A DNA stretch of 64,000 nucleotides, taken from NCBI GenBank assembly GCA_958299035.1, contig CATQJL010000001.1, positions 25,844,852-25,908,851 on the forward strand, given 5' to 3'. This stretch comes from Cylicocyclus nassatus (lineage: Eukaryota > Nematoda > Chromadorea > Rhabditida > Strongylidae). Below the pieces are notes generated by a model. The model was not told the origin of the DNA, did no database searches, and worked only from the letters and a program-made list of their open reading frames with translations. Each line of letters opens with the position of its first letter. Within the stretch, counting starts at the first letter, position 1. Positions 34,846-47,098 of the stretch are shown here, piece by piece. The translations under genes and the position numbers were made by a program.

Positions 34846-35372
34846 AAGTTTTTCGTCCTCTCTTGTTGAAACCTCGGCATAATTCAAACTGTGTCAGTAT
34901 AATGTAGCCAGCACGAGGTTTGGGGAAGCAATTTATTACATCAGTGGCCTAACGCGTTTCGACTACTCGTCGTCTTCGGAGGTCTAAAGTGGTGCGGGAT
35001 TAGTGATCTTATGTCTGCCCCACCAAGTGCTTCGTCAACCCTCGGTCAGCTTCTCGATCCCCTCTCAAGTTTTACATGCAAAAGTCGCTAGATGGGAGAA
35101 GACGAACAAACCTTTGCTCCACCGCCGGTCACTTGATGATATAGTGCGACCGCTTCCTTGGTGACAGTAGTGCCAATGAGTCACATTAAGCGGCTCATTG
35201 TAGATGTAATCATCGCACTACTCTATCATAGCTCACACAGTGATAAAATGGCATGAAGTCATTCGTAACGGCTAAGCACTCGTTTCTGTTGTTCATAAGC
35301 GGCTTTTTGCGTGTGATCCACAACTTCGCCCAAACCTCGTGCTGGCTACATCATACTGACACAGTTTGAATT
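34846..35372. mobile_element. Fold-back element flanked by an 11-base direct repeat
   Basis: Arms at 34881-34924 and 35329-35372 (AATTCAAACTGTGTCAGTAT and onward) are nearly perfect complements. GTATGGTTAGT is present at 34835-34845 and 35373-35383. The left side has 35 extra bases between the direct repeat and the arm. A long target duplication excludes mariner and Harbinger; Mutator-type or retroelement-type insertion is possible. Confidence 0.6.
34945..34984 (-). ncRNA. Hammerhead-ribozyme-like motif (degenerate)
   Basis: On the minus strand CCGAAGA (compare CUGAUGA) is followed by the stem GAC-GAGTA-GTC, then GAAACGCGTTA, and a short flanking pairing GACCT/AGGCC. GAAA then the palindrome ACGCGT followed by TA is the arrangement of the small hammerheads of Penelope-like elements. 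The core differs at U4 and the base next to stem II is unpaired, so activity is doubtful. Confidence 0.3.
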
Positions 35373-35383
35373 GTATGGTTAGT

Positions 35384-36400
35384 TGGGTAGAGTGGATTTT
35401 GGGTGGACGCTGCATACAAGCAGATAGCAATGGTAACGAAAGCAAACATATGTTAAAAACTCAGAACGCTTCAGGTAATATCCGAAGTTAGCAGCAACGA
35501 GCATGTCAAGAACACATCCGTGGTGTTACACCTCGAAAATGATGCAAGGGCTAACGAAATAAATCGAAAGCATAGCCTTACCTAAAATGTGATTTACCAC
35601 AATGTTTCGTGCCCTAGCTTCGGCTACTTGTATGTGGTGGCGCATCCTGATTTATGATGTATCGAATAAACAGATGACAAGTTGACAGCAGACATGGAAG
35701 AACAGCAAAAATGATTTTTTATATGTAATGGTCACAAGCAAACAGCATTTCGCAAATTTCTAATAATTGTGTCTACGTCTGAGATATAGTACTTTGTCTG
35801 AGCTTACTATGAATGTGTCAACATGAGCAGCTATAGAACGCAAAACTTGATGTCAACTACTTTGCGGTGGAGTCGCGAAATTCACATTCTTCTTATTGTT
35901 AGTAGAATTGAATAAGAATATGCTGGTCTGTGTATTGGTGGATTCTGAACCCACCGAGCGGTGTTTTCTCGAATGCAAATTAAAAGAATAAGCATTGGCA
36001 AGTGCTAGTTAGCGAAAATCTTTGATTTCGTAATTATTATTGGAATTCAATGAAAAGTCGAGCTAATTCCAACGTAGGAAAACAATAGATTGAATTGTTC
36101 GAAAATAGAACAGTTCAAGTACGAATACGTAGGATTTCCGATATAAATGACTGATGAAAGTCACGATTAATATTTATTACCGGTAAAACATCCAAGATAA
36201 GAACTTGGTAACTTTCAAGCAGAACGGTCAAAAGTGATGCGAGTCAGAATGCTGGGAACGTGAAAAATTGAAAATGAAGTAATGAGCATGGAAGAAGTCA
36301 CGGTCAAACAGACGCCGTCACGACAAAGGCACAAAAACGTTACATTATGAAGTTTTTGGACCTGTTTTTATGATACCCAGATAGTGGACAGATTTTGTGG
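35384..36400. other. No gene recognised
   Basis: Downstream of the presumed APC1 stop. No clear polyadenylation signal or further APC1 exon was found. Confidence 0.35.
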
Positions 36401-36404
36401 ACCA

Positions 36405-39400
36405 TTACATCACTTCTCTCTCAAGCCTTTGGGCTTCAATGTCCAGTCGATTTGCTAGTGACATATTGCCATCACTTTCCGCTACGCAGGAAGCCAACTT
36501 TACGTCACACGCGATGAACGATGAAAGACAAGGCGGAGATCTGCTAATCTCCTGAAAATCATAAGAGTTATCTAGGTTTCACTGTCACAATAAGGTGAGT
36601 ACTCGCAGAACTGGAAAAACTACAAATAAATGACTCTGACCACTTACAGTATGCAACGTTTTCAAATACTGTCGAACTGCTGGAGCATTGTCAATGGATC
36701 GCCACCGCAGATCACCAGCACCGCCAGGACTACTCGGCTGAAGACATTTGGATGATAGAGAAATATTATTACCCTAATTTCCGGGGTATAAGGCGCAGTA
36801 GCTTTCACCGCGCGCGGACTGATGAGCGATGACGTTCACGATGCGCGGCGCCGCACAAGCAGAACAGCAATCTCGCCCAGCAGTAGCTTTTGCTGCCGTT
36901 CTTTGCTGATCTACTCTCAACAGTGATTTATTTTGAAACAGATCTCTACATTCTTTTTTATTCTTCAAGATAAACAAGAATATGACAAAAATAAATAAAA
37001 TATACTTCAAAATACCAGTAATATCATTGTAAAGAAAGCCCAGTTTTAGTACCAGTAGCATTATTGAAAACGAAGGAAAGCACAAATATAGCACCGGTAA
37101 CACCCTTTGAAAAAAAAGAATCATTTAAACACCACCAATATTGATGAGAAAAAAGTTCAATGAATCAAAATCAAAAAAAACACAATCTAAGCACCTACGT
37201 TATCATTATTGACAAGATTCATTGATGAGAAGCTGTCATTGAGATCATCTATGTCCACATCTGTTAGCAAGGCTTCGTTAAATCCATTCAGGACCGAATC
37301 AACGCTGACATCTTGAAAACTGTGGAGCACCCATTCTGCAAGCAACTCTAAACGCGGCGGCTTTCTTTTTCCTCCTCCAGACAATTGCACCTGATTACTG
37401 TCTGCCATCCAAACGTCCCAATATTTCCTCAGATTGTCCTTGAACGGCTTGTTGACGGCCACATCAAAGGGTTGCAAATATTTTGTCAATCCTTCTGGTA
37501 TAACGGCAATTTTGGAAACGCTCTCAATCTCAGCTTTAACTTCATCGCTCAAGTGCGACCTTGCGAATCGAAAATGAGCATTGAGCGAAATCTCACTTTG
37601 GGCATGGTAATCCGCTTGAATATCAGCATCGGTTTGAGTTTGTTGCCATCCGCAGTGACACCCAAAACGACCGTCAGATTTTTCCTTTCATGACCCGTCG
37701 TTGCGATTGCTACGTCATCTTTGCCAGTAACTTCAATGGTTCGGTTGCCTGCTACGTCGTATGGGACAGGAACTTCGTCAAAATTTCCTAAGTTTGCTTG
37801 CTGGATTGACATTCAATGTGTTCTCCATTACATAATTTCTGAAGTCAGCCATTTTGGCTTCGGCATCCGGTGGGAGCGGCTGGCCAACGCTGGTTCGATG
37901 TCTGACAGAAAACCCTTTCCTTTTCATGAAGCTATGGCACCAGTGAGCATTACCGGTGAAATCGTCGTATCCAAGCCTCTGTGCCACTTCAATAGCTTTG
38001 GTCCTCAATCTAACTGTTGTAACTCTTCTTCCTTGATCACGCTGTTCGATTATCCACACCCTCAACTCTTCTTCCGGTACCGGCCATCTTGGTGGAGCTC
38101 CTCTACAGTCTGCCCCAATCCCAACCAGGCCAAAATTGGCATGGCGGGAACCCGTGTCGCGAGGGTATTGCGTCACGTCTACGGCTAGCCAGTCTGCTCT
38201 CTCCCCAATTTCTTCGCTCTCTGCGACAGCGCGCGTATGCAGCGCAGACCCCTAGCGTTGCGAGCGCGCAAATTCAGTCAGCGGTTCGGCCTGATCCCGA
38301 TTGGGGCAGACTGTAAACGCTCTTTTGGTTCTTTCGCAACTCCTGAGTTTCTGTTCATCACTTCGCCATTTTCGTATCATCCTACGATCGACATGGAAAT
38401 GTAGTGAAGCTTGGGCCACTCCATACTCAGCTGCATAGTCCACTGCTTTCAGCTCAATTTCAGCTGTGTATGACTTCCTCCCACCTGTAGAAACGATATT
38501 AAAATATACATTCTGAAAAGAGTAAAAAAAGTACCTGAAGACATGAATCGTGGGCAGTGAAGAACAATGACAACTCTTGAGCTTGCTAGATTTGGAAAGC
38601 AATCATTTAGAAAGTGTTTTCGCGCCATTGTTCGCTGCGGCGGGTGCGCCTTATACAAGGTGCGCCTTATACCCCGGAAATTAGGGTATTTCTAGCCGGA
38701 TAGCACAATGCTGTAGATTGGTCTCCATATTGGGTCAATTTTTTGATCATTTACTTGGAATCAAACATCCCTTCGTAAAAAAATTTCGAAGCTGGAATTT
38801 TGCAAAATCCTACGCATATATACAGCGGAAGCACAAGTTAAAGATGGCAAAAATATCAATTCCAAGAAATTCTGCATTTTCATCGTGAATGTGAAGAAAT
38901 ATAGTAGAAATTTGGACCAATCTACTTGTATCCTTTATCCTTTTATCCTATCTATCTACTCTATCCTATCTAGTTATCTATCCTTTTGATATTTACAGGA
39001 ATAGTTCGATAGAATTAACTTTCGTGTCAGAAACTGTCACAACATTTATCACAATCAGAATTTTTTGCTGTTTAAGAACCTCGAAAGTTGCACTGAGTCG
39101 TGCCTTATAGTGCGTAGAAAAAAGCTTTTTTCACAGCCTACCATTCTCATTCTTTCCAGCTCTTTTGCCAACTTTGTCACTTTACAGCTCGGGCGTTCAA
39201 CTCGGTGATCAAAAATTTGCCTCAGTGTCCAATCCTCCTGTTGTGCTAGTTCATGCTCATCAAGGCAGCTGAAAATTCTTTTGATGATGTGAGTACTCAT
39301 TAGCTCAGGTCAGTGGCGTACCCAGGATTTCCGCTCGGGGGGGGGGGGGGCGCGACAAAAAAATTTTTCAAATAAAGGTGCGTGGCGTTAGCCACGCACT

Positions 39401-42400
39401 CCAAAAAAATTTTAGGGGTGCTTTTCAAAATTTTTGCGGGTCTCCAACCCCTAAAATTTGAAAAAAGGGGGCGTGGCGTCAGCCACGCCCCCGAAAAAAT
39501 TTTTTTACAAGGCTAATTTGAATTTTTAAAAAATTTTTAAAAATTATTCTAATTATTTACAACTATAAACAAGTCATTTGCACATTTTTATAACCCTTAT
39601 AAGTAACTTTCAAAAATTTAGTGACCCATTCTCGGGGGGTGCGCCCCCCCCTCGGTACGCCACTGGCTCAGGTATACCTCTCAGTAACCGAGATGGGCAC
39701 TCGTCCATGACCCGCAGTTAATATTTCGATTAGTTCTTGCTTTCTGGCTTCATTGGTAAGATCGAACTGCATAACCTCTACGCCAGGGCCTCGAAGACTA
39801 ATTGAGGCGACGTCGTCCAGCGGAGGTAGGACCATCGGAGCTAAGCCATAGTAGTATGGTATTGAAGGAGACGTATTCTGAATAGCCGGAGATTCAAAAT
39901 AAGTATACTAGCACCACTTGATTCTAATTCTGGAGATTGGCAGACAGTTTTATAATTGCTCAAATCATTGACCTTGAAATGTATTTCGATATCGCATTGG
40001 ATTGGTTTATTTCTCCGTCTACACATGGGTACAATCAAACGAGGTTCGACGGCATGTGTCCATAGGAAGCGCAACGGTTGGTGGTATAGCCTAGGTACAC
40101 AGATCCTCTCTTAAAGGCAGTGTCCAGGCAAATCTGGACCCTTTGGTTTTTTGCGTGGTAACTAATGGGGAGCCACTGACTAAACCACTGCCCGGGATTC
40201 ACTCATACCAAAGAAATCGGCGTCCGAATCGGTCGTCCCCGCGCCGTGACCGTAACACTTCAACAGTCTAAACGCACATCACGGTCCCGGCGCGAAACCA
40301 TGAGGACAGGGTGTAGAGCGGAAACTCGTTGGGAGGGTACGAAATAACACGGAAAATGAAGATATCTCAAATGTAATCAACGAAAACACCATGAACAACG
40401 CGGAAAAGGCAGCCGAGAGAAGCCGCCGCAATAAACATGGAAAACAAGGGCAATTCACGAAAAGCAGAAGAATTAGGAAATTTGCAGTATTTGTGCAACG
40501 AGTTTGCGCGCTACATCCTGTCCTCATGGTTTCGCGCCGGGACCGTGATGTGCGTTTAGGCTGTTGAAGTGGTACGGTCACGGCGCGGGGGCGACGGGCT
40601 CGGAGGCCGATTTCTCTGCCGTGAGTGAGTCCCGTGCGCTGCAATTCGGGCAGTGGTTTAGTCAGTGGTCCCCCATCAGTTTCCATGCAAAAAACCAAAC
40701 GGTCCAGATTTGCCTGGACACTGCCTTTAAGTACATCGAAAACGCCGAAATACCTGTTGTCTGCGACATTATGGGCGACAATCGGGTACATCGACATCAC
40801 AAGAAGAGCTATAGAAAGGTTGTCGCGTTTGAAGCCATACCTGAAAACAGCTTATGTCAAAGAGGGCATTTATTGCACACACCTGTTATATCTTGCTCGC
40901 ATAAGTGCAGAATAAATCATGACAAAATCCACACAAACGCAAGCGGGAAGTAAATTTCTTGGATTTTTTTAGTGCACTACATTTCGCAAAAGCTGAACGG
41001 AGCTATGGTTCAATCTCGCGAACTTTCCCAGACACGGATGAAGCAGGCTCGAGTTTTCAAGATATTTTTTGAGTAATTATCTATTACGGAGATAACAGTT
41101 CAAATTGCTTCTTTATGACCAGATCAGCAAATAAAATGCACGTCGAATGGACCCACAAGATTACTTACACACAATCCGAAATCTAACCTTACGTCTGGAA
41201 CGACGGAAGGGATATTTTTTGAGAAAATGACAATTTACCTTCCATCCCCCAGAAACAGCATGGCCATTGCTCTATGTAGGGACATCTCTTCATGGTACTT
41301 CCATAGATAATGAGACCAGTAGGAGAGCTCATAATCATGACAGCGGCGATATCGAGCAAATCTGATGGTTTCTACCTTCCCACGTCCAACATCCAACTGT
41401 TAAAAAACCAAATGTTTTATATAAGAACCACAGACTCTATAGCAAACTCACGATTCCCATGCTAGTCAGCATCATATCCGCGCAGAGATTCACTACACTT
41501 CGACTTGCAGCTCTAATCAGATGTCTGGCTGGCCAGTCAATGCTCTCAATATTGAAGTCATGCATCAGGTACTGCATTCGTTCCTCCTATAATTTATTTG
41601 ACGTTTTAAAATAGGTAGACCATTACTCTCCAATCCTGATTTACTCATATTGAGAAGTGTAATTTGCCTAGCCCTTTGTTTGAAACTATCTATGAAGCAG
41701 TGGTAGTCCAAAAGATTTTGTTCGGGTATGAAAAGGAGGGCGGGGAGGGGAGGGAGGGGAAGAGACGAAAATTTATCTTCAATAAAGGGACGTGGCGTAG
41801 CCATGCTTTGCGAAAAATATTCTTGTCCGGTTTCCCAAATTTTTACAAGCCGGCAAGCCTATTTCCAAAAACAAAAACAATTTACAAAGCCAGTATACAT
41901 TAAAAACATTTTTACACTTATTCTAACTATCCAAGGGTAAAAACAGGTAAATTGCGCAAATTTACAACCCATGCAGGATATTTTTTTGAATCCTTCTCGT
42001 TACGCCTTCCCCCCCCCCTCCCTCCAATACTACGAAGATAGGATAGAAAAGAACCCACCAATATGGACGATACCTTTTTATAGGTATCATCAACTATTCC
42101 ACTATATTTCAAAGACATTGCAAAGCACGCTCCGCTCATCGCATACAAGTATACCTAAAAATATTCGAAAATTCCAGTATTTATACCGCTATCATTTACC
42201 TCCGCCACAGTCTCCTTATCAACCACTTCGTCCCAGTACGCCTGTTCCTTTTCCGATATCTCAGCCTCAGCAGTTGATGGGAACTTGAGCACACTTTTAG
42301 CATAGTCATGAATTACGCTGGGAATCTGCAGAAAAGGTAAATTCGTTCTAAGAGCTAAAAGTGACAAAATTACCTGTTTGTCTATCCATTCAGCTGTCGG

Positions 42401-45400
42401 TTGAATTTCATCCCAAAGTACAAGACTGCGCGCTAGAACCCTAACAAAAATCTGAAACAAAAATTTTCGAATTGTCGACAAGAGCTCAAAATTTGCAAAA
42501 TTAGAATGCAGAGAACTTTGAGACACTGCCATCTGTTTTTTTTTCTTTTAGAAGTTTAGCAATTACCTACCAAGTCAGGCCTAATTTCTTCTAGCAATGA
42601 GATTGTTGCTGGTAATTCCAATTCTCTAGCGATTGCTGCATTTCCAGTCCTCATGTACATCAAACCCAAAGCGATTGTGGCCGGATGAGCCGTCATGTGG
42701 ATATTGACATTTGGTCCCTCCTATATAGCATTTGCTACGAAGGCCAAAACGGTACCTTAAGTGCTCTAATACTCACCCGAACATGATTCGATCGAGCCTC
42801 CTGCGGTGGTGTTGTAGATGCCGCTTGAGCTTCTGGACATGTCATCATCTGGGGATGAATGAAAACACATTGGTTCTAAAATGAGACTCAAAATAATATT
42901 CGATACTTTGCTAAAAATCAATCAAAAAATTACCCTGGGTCCTCCGAGCATAAGAGCAAGAAGTCGATCAGGAATCGATGGAAGTGGTTGCTTGAAAGGA
43001 GGTCTGGCAGCTTCTATCTCATCACCTGAAAGAGAAATGGGCTTTAGCAAGAGATCAAGGGTTTTAAGAGAGAAAAGCTCGAAATTGCAAAACAATTATC
43101 TTATATATAAAGCTGAATGTCTGTTTGTATGTATGTCTGTCTGTCTGTATGTCTGTCTGTCTGTATGTCTGTCTGTCTGTGTGTACGTATGTTCCGAATA
43201 GAAAATTCCATTTCTGAACCGATCCGGACCAAACTTGGCACACATACACTACGGGCCCCGGCGGGTGTCATAGGCTACTTTTCGTCATCGATCGATATCG
43301 ATTTTATCGATTTTTATCGATTTTTTTGCTGAGTTCACCTACGGGGCTGGGAGTTGGCACAGGGGGGTAATCGAGCATGGGGATTCCGAATACAATATTG
43401 GTTTTCAGGATTATCGATTACTTTTATCGATTTTATCGATTTTTTTGCAAAGTTTGAGCTAGGGGGCTGGGAGTTGGCACAGGGGGGTAATCGAGCATGC
43501 TGATCATCCCCAAGGGGGGTGATCAGCATGCTCGAACACCCCTGTGCCAAATTCCAGCCCCCTAGCTCAAATTTTCAAAAAATCGATAAAATCGATAAAA
43601 GTAATGGACGATCTTGAAAACTAATATTGTATTCGTAATCTGCATGCTCGATTACCCTCTGTGCAAACTCCCAGCCCCGCAGGTCAAACTTTGCAAAAAG
43701 ATCGATAAAATCGATAAAAGTAATGGACGATCCTGAAAACTAATATTGTATTCGGAATCCCCATGCTCACTTCCCCCCTGTGCCAACTCCTAGCCCTGTA
43801 GGTGAACTCTGCCAAAAAATCGATAAAATCAATAAAAGCAATCGATAATTCTGAAAACTAATATTGTATTCGGAATCCCCATGCTCACTTCCCCCCTGTG
43901 CCAACTCCTAGCCCTGAAGGTGAACTCTGCCAAAAAATCGATAAAAATCGGTAAAATCGACATCGATCGATAACGAAAAGTGGACTGTGACACCCGCCGG
44001 GGCCCGAAGTGTATGTGTGCCAAGTTTGGTCCGGATACGGCGGAGCCGGGTAAGCCAGCTAGTATGAGATAATACAGGGCACTGATAATTTCATACCTAC
44101 CTAATCCAAGACATATAAGTCCGATGGCAAAGCCTGCGCTCAGCTTATAGGCGGACAACTCAGGCGAAGGTTCTTCATCAGCTCGAAGAGATTTGCCTAT
44201 CTGAAAATATACCCAACTAATATTCGAAGTTAAACAATGCCAGTAAAGGTCATGCTTCTCGATCAAAACAAACTCCCATACTGTGCCCTTTGAATAAATG
44301 CCAATCTAAATCTTGCTGGCGTCAGAAAATGCAGATAATGCCAACTTCATTCAAATTTTCTATTTCAATTCTTCCGCATTTCCTCGCAGTGGAAGGCGAT
44401 CCCAATGCACTGCGAAGCAAGACATTAGCTTCTGCGACTGTACAATTACATGCCGTTCCACGCAGATGCTAGTCGACGACTATCAGATGTTTGTTCTCGC
44501 TCTAGTCTTGATATGAGAACGCATGACTTTTACGCAGTGAGGCGCTGTAAAGTTTTTTAAGCTCTTGTACTGATCCTTCCTCCATTCGACGTTACCAGAA
44601 GTTCAAACTTTCAACTGAAGAACAAGGCGAGTATACCAAGTTGCACTAGCAAATTGGTAAGAAGTTTATCGAAAGCACCTTGTTATTCTTCAAACTCCAA
44701 TTTCTAACCGGTTTCCCCTATCTGCAGAGCAGCCCTCCGAAAAATTTTATGAGCGTTTGTAAAGTTATCGATATTGGAATTGATTTTACAGAACAAAAGT
44801 CAGAAATTGTGCAACTAAGATTATATTGAGATGTTGACCACTACGATGAAATCAGTGCACCCACCAGACCTCAAATAATCTATTTCTAAATCGCTTTTCA
44901 TCAAGTGTATACTTACTAAGTACTTGAAAAATTAGTAGCACAAGAGGTGTTAACTTTTTTTTAGAATAACGTTGGACAGATCTGTAAAACAGGTTTGAAA
45001 TTAACTTTTTGGGATACGCTCTTCGCAAGTTTTCAGTGCCACTTGGTACGCTTCCTTTGTTAGAACAACTAACAAAGCTTCTTAGCGAGTAATATTGTAG
45101 CACTCACTTCCTAAAACTACCCTTTTTCACAATGGAAAATCGTATAGGGCTCTCCCCCCCCCCCCCTCCTCCACCTTCAAAATCCTTAGGAGCTGATAAT
45201 TTGAACACTAAAGACAACAATCAATGCTTTGATTGCCCGGAAACTTCACTTCCTTTGTTTGAATACTGGTTTCTAAACAGCTACCGTCCCGGAATACACC
45301 GGAAAGGTTGTTCCTTTCCATTTCTTGACGTCAACGCAATTAAAAAAACGAACGCACTGTGAGAATGCGAACCCTCATTGGTTATGCATATTCGTCTCTC

Positions 45401-45836
45401 TTGGAAACGACATAAGGAAGCAATGGCGTAAGCGGTTCCCTGCATCGTCGATCACATAAAGACGGTGTTTCAGAAATTAAAAATCAAAACCAAAAGACAG
45501 AAAAACTTAGCTACCAAATCATCAGCTGGAATTTTTCGTATCATTACGGTCGCTATCCAAACGTGCCATTGCAACTCACAACTCAATTTTTCAGCAATAC
45601 AATTTCGAAAGTAGCACTTTCTCATCACTTCCAGATAGCTGCAGTGAAAAAGTAAACTAATATCTAACTTAGCGTACCTCATTGAGTAGCTTGTTCACAA
45701 CATTCGTGTGACCCGTTTGAGCGAAGAGAATGCCAAGACCAGTGACGGCACTTGTTTGAATCAGCGGATCAATCTTTAGATTCAGCATCGTCGGACCCAT
45801 AAGGAATGGAAGATGAGTGGTCAGCATTTTGTGGAC
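36405..45836 (-). CDS. APC1: Anaphase-promoting complex subunit 1, 3' part of the gene
   Basis: APC1 is the scaffold of the anaphase-promoting complex, the ubiquitin ligase for cyclins and securin. Exons on the minus strand: 45836-45678, 44200-44101, 43025-42934, 42848-42777, 42720-42571, 42451-42374, 42325-42200, 42154-42074, 41586-41452, 41396-41239, 40840-40754, 40090-39973, 39877-39678, 39268-39142, then less certainly 36737-36648 and 36551-36405. All phases agree and no internal stop appears; about 640 codons. Matches to known APC1 include YKLSAGFAIGLICLGLG, ATIALGLMYMRTGN, VLARSLVLWDEIQP, YLYAMSGACFAMSLKYSG, LRFLWTHAVEPRLIVP and GPGVEVMQFDL, that is the cyclosome/proteasome repeats and the following region. 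The frame also stays open past 39142 to TAA at 39055, an alternative end. N-terminal exons were not found up to 64 kb. Introns at 43026-44100, 41587-42073, 40091-40753, 39269-39677 and 36738-39141 contain transposons. Confidence 0.85.
36772..38686 (-). mobile_element. pogo/Tigger transposon with broken transposase
   Basis: Ends CCCTAATTTCCGGGGTATAA are exact inverted repeats flanked by TA at 36770-36771 and 38687-38688. Reading the minus strand: an N-terminal helix-turn-helix (GRKSYTAEIELKAVDYAAEY, then RKWRSDEQKLR), a CENP-B-type DNA-binding stretch (FTGNAHWCHSFMKRKGFSVR), then the DDE domain with NFDEVPVPYDV (first Asp), MLIFDS (second Asp) and LTKYLQPFDV (third Asp), and an acidic tail. 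Frameshifts lie near 37800 and 37555, so it is inactive, although all three Asp are kept. Length 1915 bases. The right end has a partial duplicate of the tip (GTGCGCCTTATAC). It lies between certain and probable APC1 exons, so probably in an intron. Confidence 0.85.
39311..39665. mobile_element. hAT-type MITE in an APC1 intron
   Basis: Ends CAGTGGCGTACC are inverted and the eight-base target GCTCAGGT is duplicated at 39303-39310 and 39666-39673, the hAT signature. Inside are runs of G/C at both ends and repeated GGCGTGGCGT.AGCCACGC units. Its host intron (donor GTATAC, acceptor ATTTTCAG) would be about 46 bases without it. Confidence 0.85.
40115..40726. mobile_element. Fold-back MITE with TTAA target duplication in an APC1 intron
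   Basis: Ends AGGCAGTGTCCAGGCAAATC are inverted and flanked by TTAA at 40111-40114 and 40727-40730, as in piggyBac. Arms continue with GTTTAGTCAGTGG.TCCCC and CATGAGGACAGG blocks. Spliced out with the 663-base intron between exons ending 40754 and starting 40090; without it the intron would be about 50 bases. A short relative of the tip (AAAGGCATTGTCCAGGC) lies at about 51918. Confidence 0.75.
41735..42020. mobile_element. Worn hAT-type MITE relative in an APC1 intron
   Basis: Shows the same internal order as 39311-39665: G-rich end, GGACGTGGCGTAGCCATG, a TTTTTACAAGCC block, ATTTTTACACTTATTCTAAC and a poly-C end. Terminal repeats and target duplication are no longer clear. Confidence 0.45.
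43099..44062 (+). mobile_element. Helitron family A, copy 2, in an APC1 intron
   Basis: Starts TCTTATATATAAAGCTGAAT after a host A (43098), ends GTAAGCCAGCTAG before a host T (44063), with hairpin CGGC-GGA-GCCG ten bases before CTAG. A (CTGT)n tract follows the 5' end. The interior holds more of the GGGCTGGGAGTTGGCAC/ATCGATTTT units than copy 1 (964 against 694 bases), arranged as inverted arms about the palindrome TCGAGCATGCTGATCA. The host intron would be 111 bases without it. Confidence 0.85.
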
Positions 45837-45839
45837 CTA

Positions 45840-47095
45840 AAAAGATCACTTGACGTAAAATAAACAAGGTTTATGAGATTTTCAGGTTGAATTCAGGCGG
45901 TATTTTGATACAAGGCACTGAAGACAAACACATTATTTTATTTTGATGTTGCTGTTGTTGTTGTTACGTTTTTCATTTTTTTCTGAATTTTTGCTCTTGT
46001 TGAAACATCTAATATGTTCGTTTCATAAATGTTAGGGGTTTTTCTTATACACCTGAGCGCTTCTAAATGAGTAAACAAAATATTTTATAAAATACATATT
46101 ATATGGTAAGAAATATCTGATAGTATCAACGACTTTTTACAGAATTTTTGATGCGAGTCTTACACTCTCAACTGTTACAAAAAGCTTTTTCTAATCACTA
46201 TTTCAATATGCCAAGTTGTTTCATAATACTGATTCAATGCACTCTTCGACGGTTTTTTCAGGAATTTTGAAGAGTACGGTATTCCGTTGAATTAAAGTTT
46301 TTTTGTAATTAGATGATTTAGCTCCAAATTTGTGCTTAAGTGGTACGTTGAGCAAATCACCTTCTCATTTCATAATGATATCTCGATGCCGGAAAAGTGG
46401 ACGTCATACTACTGTAATTTGCACTCAGAGTGCTTTTCATGTATCTATTAGCCCCCAAAGATTGATCGCGACCAGCAATGCGGTAATGCAACCCACTTGA
46501 ACTTTTTGAAGTACTCTGCTGAACATATAAAAATCAATGCAAACAACAAATTATCATTATAGTTCCGGTTTCCTTTTTCGGATTCATCAGTTATATTTTC
46601 CTTTTTGTTCATTTCCTTTGTCATTAACTACTTACTTCCAAAACTCCACATATACTGGACTTTGCGCTTTCGACAGGTCATCGAACCTTTGCTCTAATCT
46701 TCCAATATCCCCTCCCCCTTTTCACATTTCAAAAGTTTATGTTTTTTATGTTTGTTCAAAGCTCAAATGTTTTGTGCTTCTGGAGAATGCTAGTTATTGC
46801 TAACGTCATTTCATCGTCACTTCACCCCTAATTGTGCGTGAAAAAAATGAGGATCGGAAGCAGAGCCTCAAACGTTCCGGAATTCATTATAGCCCCCTGC
46901 CTAATAACAGCTTTGATAATTTTTGCCACATATGAGCTGCCTTTCGCGTTTTTATAGCTGACGTCAGCTATCAAGCCAAATTGACAGCGAAGAACAGCTG
47001 CTGCTAAGCAAAGATGAGTTGCCTTTGATAAACACATATCATTCCACAAACCAACATGAAAAAAAACTGGATTTGCAGACAATTGACCTGTAACG
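45840..47095. other. No gene recognised upstream of the first visible APC1 exon
   Basis: AT-rich. The 98-codon minus frame at 46828-47124 starts inside the adjacent MITE terminus; the rest (for example KATHLCLAAAVLRCQFGLIA) could be coding but has no splice partner or homology I recognise. APC1 exons upstream of VHKMLTTHLPFL were not found here. Confidence 0.35.
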
Positions 47096-47098
47096 CTA

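Noticed and set aside
37385..38188. Plus-strand frames of 102 and 155 codons
   Set aside because: They are shadows of the minus-strand pogo/Tigger transposase.
39057..39300. hAT element breaking an APC1 exon
   Set aside because: Good donor and acceptor sites on either side restore the frame, so the element is intronic.
43099..43200. (CTGT)n tract as a plain microsatellite
   Set aside because: It lies just inside the 5' end of a Helitron and is present in the other copy's equivalent position.
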